64,000 nucleotides of DNA, taken from contig NC_088325.1 of NCBI RefSeq assembly GCF_910592395.1, positions 11,410,109-11,474,108 on the forward strand, written 5' to 3'. Shown here piece after piece: positions 44,996 through 55,358 of the stretch. The stretch is from Lineus longissimus (taxonomy: Eukaryota; Nemertea; Pilidiophora; Heteronemertea; Lineidae). A program made the translations under genes and the position numbers. The notes under the pieces were generated by a model. The model searched no databases and was not told the DNA's origin. It saw nothing but the letters and a program-made list of their open reading frames with translations. Within the stretch, counting starts at the first letter, position 1; each line of letters begins with the position of its first letter.

Positions 44996-45979
44996 TATGG
45001 ACGGTTTATATTTCCGCGTAAATAGAGGTTGTCTCAAATAGACATTTTATGTCGTGTTATGACTCGAATAGACGTTTGGTGGCGCTCGTTTTAACGGAGA
45101 CGTACCTGAAATAAACATATTGTGTCGTATCTCAAATAGACATACACTCAAATAGACGTTTGGTGGCGCTCGTATCTCAAATAAACATATATTGTCGCGT
45201 TTTCAGCTTTTTGTTGATAACTCAAATAGACGTTTGGTGTCGCTTTTCAAATAGACATACACTCAAATAGACGTTTGGTGGCGCTTGTATCTCAAATAAA
45301 CATATATTGTCGTGTTTTCAGCTTTTTGTTAATAACACAAATAGACGTTTGGTGTCGCTTTTCCGCAAAAATGGAAGTTCCCCAAATAGACGTTGTGTGG
45401 CGCTGGAATCAATTTTAACGACGGCAACAGCGATATTGACATTATCATTGCGGTAAGCGGCGGCGCTATTGCATGTATTGCATGTACATTTGATGTACTT
45501 GTTTCTCTCTTCTTCTGCCATAGCTAAATACACTGACAATCCAATTACAATTAAAATGAAATGGTATTAAGTCTCGATTTTCCATAGATACGCGCGCAAA
45601 TAGCCATGTGCACTGCTTAGAGTAATAACAATAATATCGTCGTGGCAGATAAACCAATTCCAAACTTGCTCCAGAATTGCCGCACGCCAGCGCCACACAA
45701 CGTCTATTTGGGGAACTTCCATTTTTGCGGAAAAGCGACACCAAACGTCTATTTGAGTTATTAACAAAAAGCTGAAAACAGGACAATATATGTTTATTTG
45801 AGATACGAGCGCCACCAAACGTCTATTTGAGTGTATGTCTATTTGAGATACGACATAATATGTTTATTTCAGGTACGTCTCCGTTAAAACGAGCGCCACC
45901 AAACGTCTATTCGAGTCATAACACGACATAAAATGTCTCTTTGAGACAACCTCTATTTATGCGGAAATAACCGCCCATA
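44996..45979. mobile_element. Fold-back (long inverted repeat) element with 6-bp target duplication
   Basis: The ends TATGGACGG and CCGCCCATA begin long inverted repeats: the right arm (about 45690-45979) is complementary to most of the left arm (44996-45420), which has an extra internal duplication. Both arms hold repeated copies of CAAATAGACGTTTGGTGGCGC. AGTATC flanks the element on both sides (44990-44995 and 45980-45985). No transposase is encoded. The duplicated locus in unit 2 lacks it. Confidence 0.87.
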
Positions 45980-45985
45980 AGTATC

Positions 45986-46280
45986 GGCTTGACTGAACAA
46001 AGGAGACTCGGCTTGACTGTATATCTGGAACTTGGCTGGACTGCATAAAGGGAACTTAGCTTGACTGTATAAAGGAGACGCAACTTGACTGTATGAAGGG
46101 AACTTGGCTTGACTGTGTGGATGGTACTTGGCTTGACTGTAGAAAGGAGACTCGGCTCGACTGTAGAAATAAAACTTGGCTCGACATGACTGTATAAATG
46201 GCACCCGGCCTGATTATAAAGGGCGACTCGGCTTAACTCTAAAAAGGAGACTCGGCTTGACTGTATGGAGGAGACTCCAT
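45986..46280. repeat. Minisatellite, about 25-bp unit (CTCGGCTTGACTGTATAAAG)
   Basis: About eleven degenerate copies of a unit close to GACTCGGCTTGACTGTATAA. The same array, shorter, is in unit 2 at 59764-60010. Its apparent minus-strand proteins (Ser-Gln-rich) are artefacts of the repeat. Confidence 0.85.
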
Positions 46281-47192
46281 CATTCATATCACTAACGGAG
46301 CTTTGTCGTCCAGTTTCTCACACTTCGAACCACATTGAGGAAATCAGGGGGCTTCTTCAGCCCTGCGAAACGAGTATTAAGCCTTGATTTCCTCAGAATC
46401 AGGTTACACAAAAAACTTGAAATATGCCATTGGAACACATTTGATCAGTTATATTCGGCTATACATAATTGGTCTTTCATCAAACATGCAGAAATAAACT
46501 ATCGGTTTTCCGTTGTGGCCTGCCTTATTGCTTATCATCTCATCGTGGTCGATTATATGAATGCAAATAATTTTCTTTCTGCTCGTTAAGTTTTTTTTGG
46601 ACCTCGTTTATCTTCTACATAATTTGGTCATTACCAGTTATACATTACATCAGTGATGCATGGTTCATGAGTCACGGCCCAAATATTATGGAAGAGAACC
46701 ACTGGACGAACAGTTATTTCTTTTCTTCACATAATAGGTATTCTTCTCCCTCGTTATGGACACATATATGGGCGTATTCTGTACATTCGGAACATTTGAT
46801 TTTCATGCAGGCCTACGCACTATAAGTCAGGATGATTGCAATAATTAATCCCGGACTTGTGATTAAAAAAAAATATATATTTACGGATGTTCTAGTTACA
46901 TGTAGTCCTCTTCAAAACATATGCGTAATTAATCATCGTTAGTTGCTTTACAATCATATAATCAATTGGAATCAAAGGTCTTGATAGGAGGCCAAAGTAC
47001 CATTATAGCCCATTTGACCTTTTTAAAGTGGAGTTGTGCAAATTTCTGCAGTTACGTCAATAGCATGATTGTTTTGATTTGTTTCCGTGCCCAGTCTTAA
47101 GGAACGCCATCTGAAGTGTGATAATGTGATGTCAACTGGGCCTGTCACCAAGGTCGTCTAACAATGCTTCTTCCGTTGTTCTTTGCAGATTC

Positions 47193-47268
47193 ATGACCGA
47201 CATGTATAGCGGCCGATTTCCCCTCCTCCTACTCAGTCTAGGGTTTCTCCTGGTGCAACTCTTACATG
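47193..47268 (+). CDS. Gene B exon: signal peptide
   Basis: Begins four bases after TTTGCAG and ends CATG before GTAAGT, phase 1. It encodes a short polar start (MTDMYSGRF) and a strong hydrophobic core (PLLLLSLGFLLVQLLHG). The 3' half of this exon plus donor is the repeated unit of the array that follows. Confidence 0.85.
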
Positions 47269-50200
47269 GTAAGTCATGCAGTCATCTTTCCTTCCTCCTA
47301 GTACTCAGCCTGGGACGCCTCCTGGTGCAACTCTTACATGGTAAGTCATGCAGTCAACCCTCCTTCCTCCTACTCGGCTTGGGACACCTCCTTGTGGAAC
47401 TCTTACATGGTAAGTCATGCAGTCAGCCTTGCTTCCTCCTACTTGGCCTGGGACCCCTCCTGGTTGAACTCTTACAAAGTAAGTCATGCAGTCGACCTCT
47501 CTTCCTTAAAGCCTTGAGACTTAGCACGCTACGTAAATTTGAACACCCAAATCAAATTTCCAGGGGAATCTGCAGCTTCCCTGAAGGAAACAGCCAGCAT
47601 TGTAAACATCGCATCTACAGTACATGTATATGAAGTATTGCAACTTAGGATCCGCCTGTTAGTAACAACAAACACATTTCTATAATAAAATCGCCTAGTG
47701 GTCAGTACCAAAGCAGTGGTGTAGGGCAAGCAACAGGAATTTCGAGTACAAGAATGAAACATCAACTTATCTCCCGTTAAGTTGAATTCTGAAACCTCAG
47801 ATTTTGTCTTAGAGTTCTTCAAAGTGGGTATATGGATATTTATGTATTATAGAGTATTGGACTACTCAATCTGTTTCTTGTGGATGTTGATTTGCTCAAT
47901 TTTCTTTTCAGGTGTTCTTGGAATATCTGTCAAAAATAGCGTTAGTAATTCACGTCCAATCCTCGGCGAAACGACAACGCTGAATTGTAACATTGTTGAT
48001 GGGACCGCCAGGAGTGTTACATGGTACAAGGACAAATATGGCCCGCCAAAAACAGTTTATTTGACGCAAAATTGTAGTGTTGTCGCAGTCAAGTATAAAT
48101 CAAGATCAAAAAACGTTCAGTGTGATACGCATAATTATAATTTTCAATTAAGTGATGTTCAAATTTCGGACAGCGGGGAGTGGCTGTGTGAGGCAGATGG
48201 AGAAGTGGCCAAAACACCGCTGCAATTAGATGTTTTAGGTAAGTTGCTTAAAATAGCCGATCAATCCATTCATAGAGCATTTCGGTGGTGGCAGCAAATC
48301 TGCTGGGTATTGCACTTTCATGGATTAAATTAAATTGGAAATTGAAACACACACACAAATATTTCCTGGTTTTCAATGGTGGCTGAAGGAGGTAGCAACT
48401 ATTACCTGGGAAAGATTCTTCGCAATTGAAGTTCGCCTTTTTTTCTGAAATAGCAGTTTTGGCATTGATATGATGACACTAACTTTAAAAATATTTTCGC
48501 CTCTGCATGAATGACGCCTAATTTTTTCAATATTCGAAATTAAAACACACGCATAATATTGCCTGGGTGAGGGTTTTGTTGCATATATTAAACATAGAAT
48601 CTTGACCTCTGCTTCAAAATAGTCGATTGGACAGTCAAATAGGACAGCCCTGATGTGGTCTTTTTGGTAAATGATTATGAAGTGCATCCATTGATACTGT
48701 TAACTTAATGTTTTTCAATTTCAGTTCCACCCCTCTACCCGACAGTTACAATTCCATCACCGATGAAGGTTGGAGACGTTGGAAATTTCACCTGTAATGC
48801 TGAAAATGAAAACGTCACAAAACCAGTCACGTACACATGGACTAAAAATGGCAACACTGTCTCACCAGGGACTGTTGAACCTGGTGCCCTGCTTTTTTCG
48901 GTTCTCAAAAAGACAGATGCTGGGACGTATGTCTGTGTCGTAAGAAATGTTGCCGGATCTAAGGCAAGTGTGGAACAGGATTTTGTTGTTCACTGTGAGT
49001 ATATTTAGTTGTTTTGTACATTTGGTCGATTATGAAAGTGCGGGGGTGTTATTTAGGATGACCCCCCCCCCCCCCACCCGATTAGATTTGCTGAGTGAGC
49101 ATGGGGCCGAGGGCTTACCAAGGGGAAATCATTTTCATGGTGACAGAATAATAATTTATTAGCATGCGATTATCGGGTCATATGACAAAAATGATTGAAT
49201 ACCGACAATGAGGCATCAGTTTCTTTTCTCAAAACGCCTTAATGTGATCACTGATATGTAACTATGATTGCTCAATTTCTTTCACAACCCAACCAGTTAC
49301 CATAGTTGCTGCCACCCAAATGAGTCACAGTGCATTATACAACATGGTAACAGTGCCTTGTAAACGATGTCGGCAATGGATTTTCTTTTCAAGTTGAACA
49401 ATTGAATAACACTTATCAACAGTGAGGGAGCTTCTGTCATCATAATTTTCCCACTTTTTTAGCTGCATCTGAATTTTTACAAATCAAGACAACCACAGCG
49501 TCAAATTCAAAATCGGAAAAAGAAACAGAAACATTCACATGTGAAGCTATTGCCGACATTCCACTGACATCGGTGAATTTAATACGCCAGAATGGGACTA
49601 CGAATGAGACGCTGATTGAGGCAAACAGTAGTGTTGTGACATTTCGCCGACAAATGATGCGACAGGATAACAAGGTGAAGTTCTATTGCGAAGCGACTTG
49701 GCCAGGAATTCCCAATTCGTTGTCGTCGAATGTCATCACATACAACGTATCATGTAAGTTGATTTCTCTTTGGCTGTTTTAATATTGTAAGCCGCCAACT
49801 TTTCACAAGCATTAATTTTTCAAATAACGTTTTCTTGGTTGGTTGCAGTGGCTTTGCGTCTTCATCTCAGATGTTCAAGTATTGGATTTTCTATGGTCTT
49901 AATGCATTTTGTGTTCAAAAATAGGGTTTTGAATCCCCGAGAAAATGAAACGGGAGTACTTTTTCAGAAAGATTTCTTGCAACTCGTCCTACGCGCTGGG
50001 TAGCGCGTCAATGACGCGCCTACAACGCGAATTTAGGTATGAAAATTGTGATTTGGACTGTATCTATCTTATTTTACCTTGTGTTAGTATAAAAACTCAT
50101 AAATAATGAAAATGATACGAAATAAATAGGTTAAAAAGGTCACGGTTATTACTTACAAAGAAGTCCCCGAAAAGAGGTTCAAAAGTTAGATGGCAAGAGA

Positions 50201-53200
50201 CAAGACCACCATTGAATATTCATAGGTTGGAGGTTCGAGACCTATCAATTAGACGCGAGTATGTTTTTAGCTGGCAAGTGCATATTTGGAGAGGTATGGA
50301 AAATATATTTGGTGTGGCAAGTCTACAGATATAAAGAAATTATTTGATGAAAAATATAATTTAGAATTTTGTAATTTCGGCAATAAGGGGCGTGTTTTGA
50401 TATTTTTCTGCCGGTTGACTGAAAAGAGTGGAAAAATCAACGTCTGTCCGATTTGTCGAATATCAAAAAATTTCCGTGGTCAACTACCAGTTTACTTTTC
50501 ACCATTTACTTGCCCGACTGTCCAGAATATCATATCAAAATTTCGGATGCACAACCTCACGCAGTATTTGATGTGTCGCGGTCAAATATTGACAATTTAA
50601 CTGCTAAAAGGCTTAAAAAATCAATGGTGGTCTTGTCTCGCGATCCCATAGAATGGGGGGGGGGGGGGGGGGGGGGTCATTTTAGTCACACGGCAGTTAT
50701 TCTTTTGCCATTGTGTTTTCTTTTCCGTGGCGATTTGCGGATGAGAAGAGGCTTTCTTCAAATTGAGGCTTACTCCAAATTTATGATTACATGTAAACAC
50801 TCATTAATAACAAGTATACTTGATGATAACCACATACATGGCCTGTATCTTTCAAGGGGCCCGGAATGTATGTATAATTAACAAAATGGGGACTTTGTTT
50901 TCGTAGTAACCATTATTGCTGGTAATCATACCGACTGTTTATCACTTTCAGCAGTGATATCATCGCAAATTATGCTCGTTCTTTGGTTGGCTATGTCATT
51001 TAGGTTTGTGGTTGGAGATATGAGAGCAATGTTAAAAGTGGTTGATTTGGCACCATAAAATCTCCAGGGGGCCATGCTGAATTTAAGGTGTTGTCGCGCT
51101 CCTGATTCCAACTTTAGTTTGTTAGTATCCGATGGGATACACTGATCAATGCAAAATGTAAATGAGCTCAAGACACAAACAATCTGAAATGCTGTTCATT
51201 TTCCTTGTTGTTTGTAGTGATTTTTAAGCTACTAGTAAATAGATGACCTTGATATCAGAAAAACTCTGCGGGCGACTGATTAGAGCACGAGTATGACTTC
51301 AAGGGTAAACGATGGTAAAGTAAAAGTCACCATATCTGAAAATGATAAAATACCTCATTTATAACCTCGTGCCTAAAAGCAGAACGAGCCTCTTGCTTAA
51401 TTTACATTTGATGATATCTGATCAGTAACTCCATCTATTTGCAGTTCCACATAACGTTCAAGTCAAAATCAGCAAGACGACTGTTACCGAACATGAATTT
51501 GTGCGTTTTGAGTGTATCATCAGTGGGGGTAATCCCGAGTTCGTTACGCGGTACCAGTGGCTCTGGAAGAAGAGTGGCTCCACCGAAGAACAGGTCATAC
51601 AGGATACGAAGACCGGAAAGTTATTTCAGTTCGCGCGTATCCCGTACTATCAGAGTGGGACATACTCTTGTAAGGCTTGGAACGATGGTGGCGTGGGACA
51701 GTCGTCGACAGACCTTAGTGTACAATGTAAGTTTGTTTTGGCTTTCTTCATAAGGTCTGACAAGGGATTTCACTGAATTTAAAATAGTGAATATTGGTTT
51801 GTGTCGAAACCGAAGTGATTTATAGATATGTAAGCGCCAAAAAAAATTGTGAATCTCTTATTTTTGGCAGATTTTGCAGCAACCTAGATTTGCGAAAATA
51901 AACTCTGCAACAAAACTTTCATTGAAAAAACCGAACGAAGTTTCATAATCTGCTCGACAACAAAAACGTGAAACTTGTGTTTTTTCAGAAATTTTGCCAA
52001 AGCTAAAAATAAGAGAAAAAAATGGAAGGATTTTTTTCTTCATTTTCACCTTTTTATCGTCACTTTTTTCGATAAGCTACCAGTGCCTACTTTTGTAAGA
52101 GCATGTCACATATCAGCAATGCGACAAGTGTTGAAGACAATTATACATTCATCTAGACAGTATGATATGAATAGAGGCACCAACACTGTAGCACTCCTGC
52201 ACTAATTACTTGTAGGTAACTTAAACTAACCGTGCTCAACATTTCTTTCTCCCACAGACTCTCCAAGGATAGACCCGGAAGCGAAAATGAAATATGATGT
52301 GGCGGGCGAAATTGGCAAGGAGGCAATGTTTAAACTGTTCATCGTCGCAAACCCAACTCCAACTAAAACTGATTACACCTGGTCCAAGGATGGCAATGTC
52401 ATATCGAGAACATCACCGGATTATGAAATAACTTCCTGGTCAACATCCAGCGAGTTGAAAATCAAGGACGTCAAATCCTTGGATTATACCAACTATTCCT
52501 GTTCGGTTAAAACGAGTGCATTCCAAGCCACGATTTTCAACTTCATGCTTATCAAAGCAGGTAAGCTCCTCTGACGGATTCCCAAAGCAGGTTTAAATTT
52601 CTACAATGTAGACACCGTTATTCAGCAAAATTTCACTCTAAAGTAGCTAGAATAGCCATTACTTATATCAATCAGGTTGAGCTAAAAAATGTTGGCCAAA
52701 CCCCGTCTCCGTCTCGGTTTTGGTCTATGCTTTAGCCGCATTCCTGTTCATGTACGTATGTTCCCAGGATAATTTGCTCAGATGTATCTCATACATCTGC
52801 TTGAATTCCCATGCCATTTCGGCTAGATTTCATTGAATTTTGATGTGTTTTCAATGTTGAGTAGTGAAATTGACACCCCTCCCCTAGGTGCCAGTTTCTT
52901 TAGAGGGGGATGGATTTCCCCGCAGCTGACGTTTTTACCTTGAAGAATTCTTTCTGATTATACGTCGCTTTAGTCGATACTCTACCTGTGATGGGGGGGG
53001 GGGGGGGGGGGATCACAGTTCTCAAAGAACATTATTGTGATATTCATTCGTCAAAAGGTTAATGAGGAATTTGTTAGTCAAAACTTACTCTTATTTTACA
53101 GTGTCCAACACAAATGACTTAAGCAATAGTGTGCCTATAAAAACCACAAGTGAGTACATGTAGTTGTTTTGTGTCTGCTTGTTGACAGGCTTTTAATAAA

Positions 53201-55358
53201 TTATATTGAAAGACTCTAGTGTAACTGAACTGCGCTATATGTGAGATCAAATCATTGATAGTATGGTTACATACCAGGACCAATGATCTGTTGAAAGAAT
53301 TTAACATGCCACAGACTCTAAAACCCTTTACTCTTGCAAGCTCAATATTTTGAGAGACAAGCGTGAAATATATACAGGCGGCGTGGCCAAATGTACTGTA
53401 ATTTACAGAATGATGTGCGATATCTCGCTAAATCTTACGATTGTCAACTGGTGCTAGACCAATTGACAACGAAAATTGCGAATTTGATAATTGAAATCAA
53501 GAAGATTAAAATGTGCGCACTTTTGCGCAAACTTGTTTTAGGAATTACGCAGCTTAGCCAGAGTGCGGTCAGGATGCCGAACAAGGCAGTAGTCAAATCG
53601 GCGGATGACCATGCAGGCGAAATCTCGTTTTTCGCATCAAGTCGCAATTCAGGACTTCAATTCAGACGCCACTCAGGATGCGTTAGGCCCAGAACACCTT
53701 TATGACCCAGGTGCCGGGCTTTGGTGGCAGCACCGTCTATTAGGCCTACCTTTAGCCTGGCCAGCTATTCATACGAAAAAAACACGCGATCTCGTGATGT
53801 TCATACGATAAAACACACGAAAAACACATTTGCGTTGAAAATATTGATTGGAGACATAATGGCTTCAATGGTAAAATCCACATGCACATACGAAAGAGCG
53901 GTTAAGGTGGTGGTAGACTTAAAGATACTTTACCAGTTCCAGTAGTAATGTATAGATGGATAGAGTAAATCTGCCTGAGAGCTGTTTTGTGTAGGTTGGT
54001 TCAATAACTTGCACTGGCACGCTGGCACTGGCTGGCACTCGACCATCCCAAAATGGTCTGCAGTCCACCGACATTTATATGAAATCGGACTGCTGTCTGC
54101 CATCATCAACCCGAACGTGCCATTCTCTTACATAAGTTCGTGCATTTTATTGTTAGTTGTATTTATAAATCTTAACATATTTTACTTTCCAGTTGTTGTA
54201 TATTTTTGTGTCGGCTTCATTGGCACAGTCATATTAGTGACAACAGTCGTCTTTTTGGCAGTTGCTCAATGGTAAGCATGAAAATTAGTTGTCAATTAAT
54301 TACCTAGGCCTCTTCACATCATGTCATACACCACGAATAATTGATGGCACGTTTGTTCAACTTTCAACTTCAAAATATCATACGATATGGTTTTACGTAC
54401 CATATTCGGGGATTCCCATTATACACACTGACATGTTACGTACATGGTAGTATTATTGATTGGTACTATGGTAGGCCTGTGGTATGCATATTGTCTCATA
54501 TTAAATTGATACAATTATACACTGACATTTCGAAAGGTGTAATAATTGTATCGACTCAAAATGGAAATAATCAAGATACTGATGTACAGTAGAATCTTAG
54601 CAGACACCTCACTATTAAGGTCACCTGGTCTACTTAGGACACTTATTTTGCTCCCAAATTGGGTGCCTTCAATTTAATTTGATCTCTCTAATGATCAGGA
54701 CACCTCTTTGGTAAGGATAGCACCTGTCATTTCCGAGGGTGTCTTTAATAGAGATTCTACCGTATGAGATACTAATGCTGTTTATTTACAATGTCATTTG
54801 TTTTGCTCACACAGGAAACGTCGACTGAAACTGAAATTGTCTAAAACAATTAATCGACCTGCAAATGACAGTAATGACGATGCTGCAAGAAATGAATTGA
54901 CACCAGTCAAGAAACGCCCTGATCATACATACGCCAACATTGACCCTGATTTCTTTAATGACGCATCCTCTCGATCAAGACGCACACCGGATAAATATCC
55001 CGCACAGCCAATGGTTAAAAGGCCGCCCGTTTCAGTTCGTTTTGATGAGGATAAAGAGCCCGCGTGCTCAGAAGATATCTTGGACGTCGATTTATATGAC
55101 TACGTAGACAATGAGTGGCAGAGTAATGCATCGGGCTCAGATTACAGCTCTGTTCCTGCTTGCCGTACGAGTCAGGTGACGTCGCCTCAGGTTGCCTCGG
55201 CACTGATAAATGTTCATGTTCACCAGACGAATCAACCGGATGAGGACGGTCAACAGTCACTTTATGAGCATCTAAAACCAGTGTCCAAAAATGATTATTT
55301 AGACTTCACGGGACTCAGTGCAGAAGAATTGAGACCACGTGTTTTATTTAAGGTATAA
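47193..55358 (+). CDS. Gene B: signal peptide, five Ig domains, transmembrane helix, ITIM-bearing tail (whole span)
   Basis: Nine coding exons join in frame to 739 residues: 47193-47268, 47912-48238, 48725-48994, 49463-49753, 51445-51726, 52258-52560, 53102-53149, 54193-54271 and 54815-55358. The product is a type I surface receptor. The tail of about 180 residues has several Tyr motifs, the clearest being SLYEHL (55257-55274), a match to the ITIM pattern, plus HTYANI, DLYDYV and DYLDF. Ig4 and Ig5 are shared with gene A, Ig1-Ig3 with gene C. The start is the first ATG after a splice acceptor (47187-47188) and begins a clear signal peptide; an in-frame ATG three codons later is an alternative. 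It may be an adhesion, allorecognition or immune receptor; the ligand is unknown. Confidence 0.88.
47215..47495 (+). repeat. Array of signal-peptide-core plus splice-donor units, 4 copies (gene B)
   Basis: The exon core and its donor recur with donors at 47269, 47341, 47410 and 47479, spaced 72, 69 and 69 bp. All spacings are multiples of three, and the frame stays open through all units, so use of a later donor would add whole hydrophobic repeats (KSCSQPSFLLLGLGHLLVEL-like). Each unit also has a pyrimidine tract ending in CAG or CGG before the core. Confidence 0.9.
47912..48238 (+). CDS. Gene B exon: Ig domain 1 (membrane-distal)
   Basis: Phase 1-1 exon, acceptor TTTTCAG, donor GTAAGT. It has Cys in TLNCNIV, Trp in VTWYKD and DSGEWLCEA, where Trp replaces the usual Tyr. 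Two extra Cys (QNCSVV, VQCDT) may form a second bridge. It differs from gene C at 30 positions by hand count, 27 of them non-synonymous. Confidence 0.92.
48725..48994 (+). CDS. Gene B exon: Ig domain 2
   Basis: Phase 1-1 exon, acceptor TTTCAG, donor GTGAGT. It has NFTCNAEN, Trp in YTWTKNG and DAGTYVCVV. It is one codon shorter than in gene C and strongly different in amino acids. Confidence 0.92.
49463..49753 (+). CDS. Gene B exon: Ig domain 3, lacking the core tryptophan
   Basis: Phase 1-1 exon, acceptor TTTTTAG, donor GTAAGT. The two Cys are present (TFTCEAI, KFYCEAT), but the C-strand Trp is Leu (SVNLIRQNG). The second half (from about 49578) is identical to gene C apart from one base. 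Confidence 0.9.
50196..50642. repeat. Inverted repeat pair bounding about 440 bp
   Basis: GAGACAAGACCACCATTGA at the left is found as its reverse complement at the right (about 50622-50642). This may be a small non-autonomous element; no target duplication is clear. Confidence 0.45.
50655..50676. repeat. G homopolymer (22)
   Basis: A run of 22 G. Similar runs are at 52993-53011 and 58132-58151. The exact lengths may be sequencing artefacts. Confidence 0.8.
51445..51726 (+). CDS. Gene B exon: Ig domain 4 (paralogue of gene A Ig3)
   Basis: Phase 1-1 exon, acceptor TTTGCAG, donor GTAAGT. It has RFECIIS, YQWLWKK and SGTYSCKAW. The donor-side intron is nearly identical to gene A for about 50 bp. 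Confidence 0.92.
52258..52560 (+). CDS. Gene B exon: Ig domain 5, lacking the B-strand cysteine
   Basis: Phase 1-1 exon, acceptor CCCACAG, donor GTAAGC. It has Trp in YTWSKDG and Cys in NYSCSVKT, but the B strand reads FKLFIVANPTP without Cys, as in gene A. Confidence 0.9.
52993..53011. repeat. G homopolymer (19)
   Basis: A run of 19 G in the gene B intron after Ig5. Confidence 0.8.
53102..53149 (+). CDS. Gene B exon: 16-residue juxtamembrane linker
   Basis: A 48-bp phase 1-1 exon between TTTTACAG and GTGAGT. It encodes a polar stretch (VSNTNDLSNSVPIKTT). Support is the splice sites, frame and position just before the membrane exon. Confidence 0.72.
54193..54271 (+). CDS. Gene B exon: transmembrane helix
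   Basis: Enters in phase 1 after CTTTCCAG, leaves in phase 2 at GTAAGC. It encodes VVYFCVGFIGTVILVTTVVF, a typical membrane helix, followed across the junction by WKRRLKLK as stop-transfer. Confidence 0.9.
54815..55358 (+). CDS. Gene B exon: cytoplasmic tail with ITIM
   Basis: Enters in phase 2 after CACACAG and ends at TAA 55356-55358. A basic start is followed by an acidic, Ser-rich tail with Tyr in HTYANI, DLYDYV, DYSSV, SLYEHL (ITIM pattern) and DYLDF. There is no similarity to the gene A tail that I can see. Confidence 0.9.

Larger units (their letters stand above)
43212..49824 (+). repeat. Tandem segmental duplication, unit 1 (contains the 5' half of gene B)
   Basis: The sequence from about 43212 onward aligns with 57631 onward in the same order: flank, minisatellite, upstream region, signal-peptide exon array, Ig1-Ig3 exons and their introns. 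Differences in length come from the fold-back element at 44996-45979 here, and from local duplications and a larger exon array in unit 2. Confidence 0.9.
49754..51444 (+). other. Gene B intron between Ig3 and Ig4
   Basis: No exon found. It contains an inverted-repeat pair (50196-50642) and a G-run. The last 100 bp resemble the intron before gene A Ig3. The boundary between DNA shared with gene C and DNA shared with gene A lies somewhere in this intron. Confidence 0.6.

Noticed and set aside
45953-46287. Ser-Gln-Ala-rich minus-strand proteins near 46 kb and 59.8 kb
   Set aside because: They are translations of the 25-bp minisatellite and not conserved between units.
50224-50245. GGTTCGAGACC as a B-box of a tRNA gene or SINE
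   Set aside because: No A-box at the right distance and no cloverleaf can be drawn.
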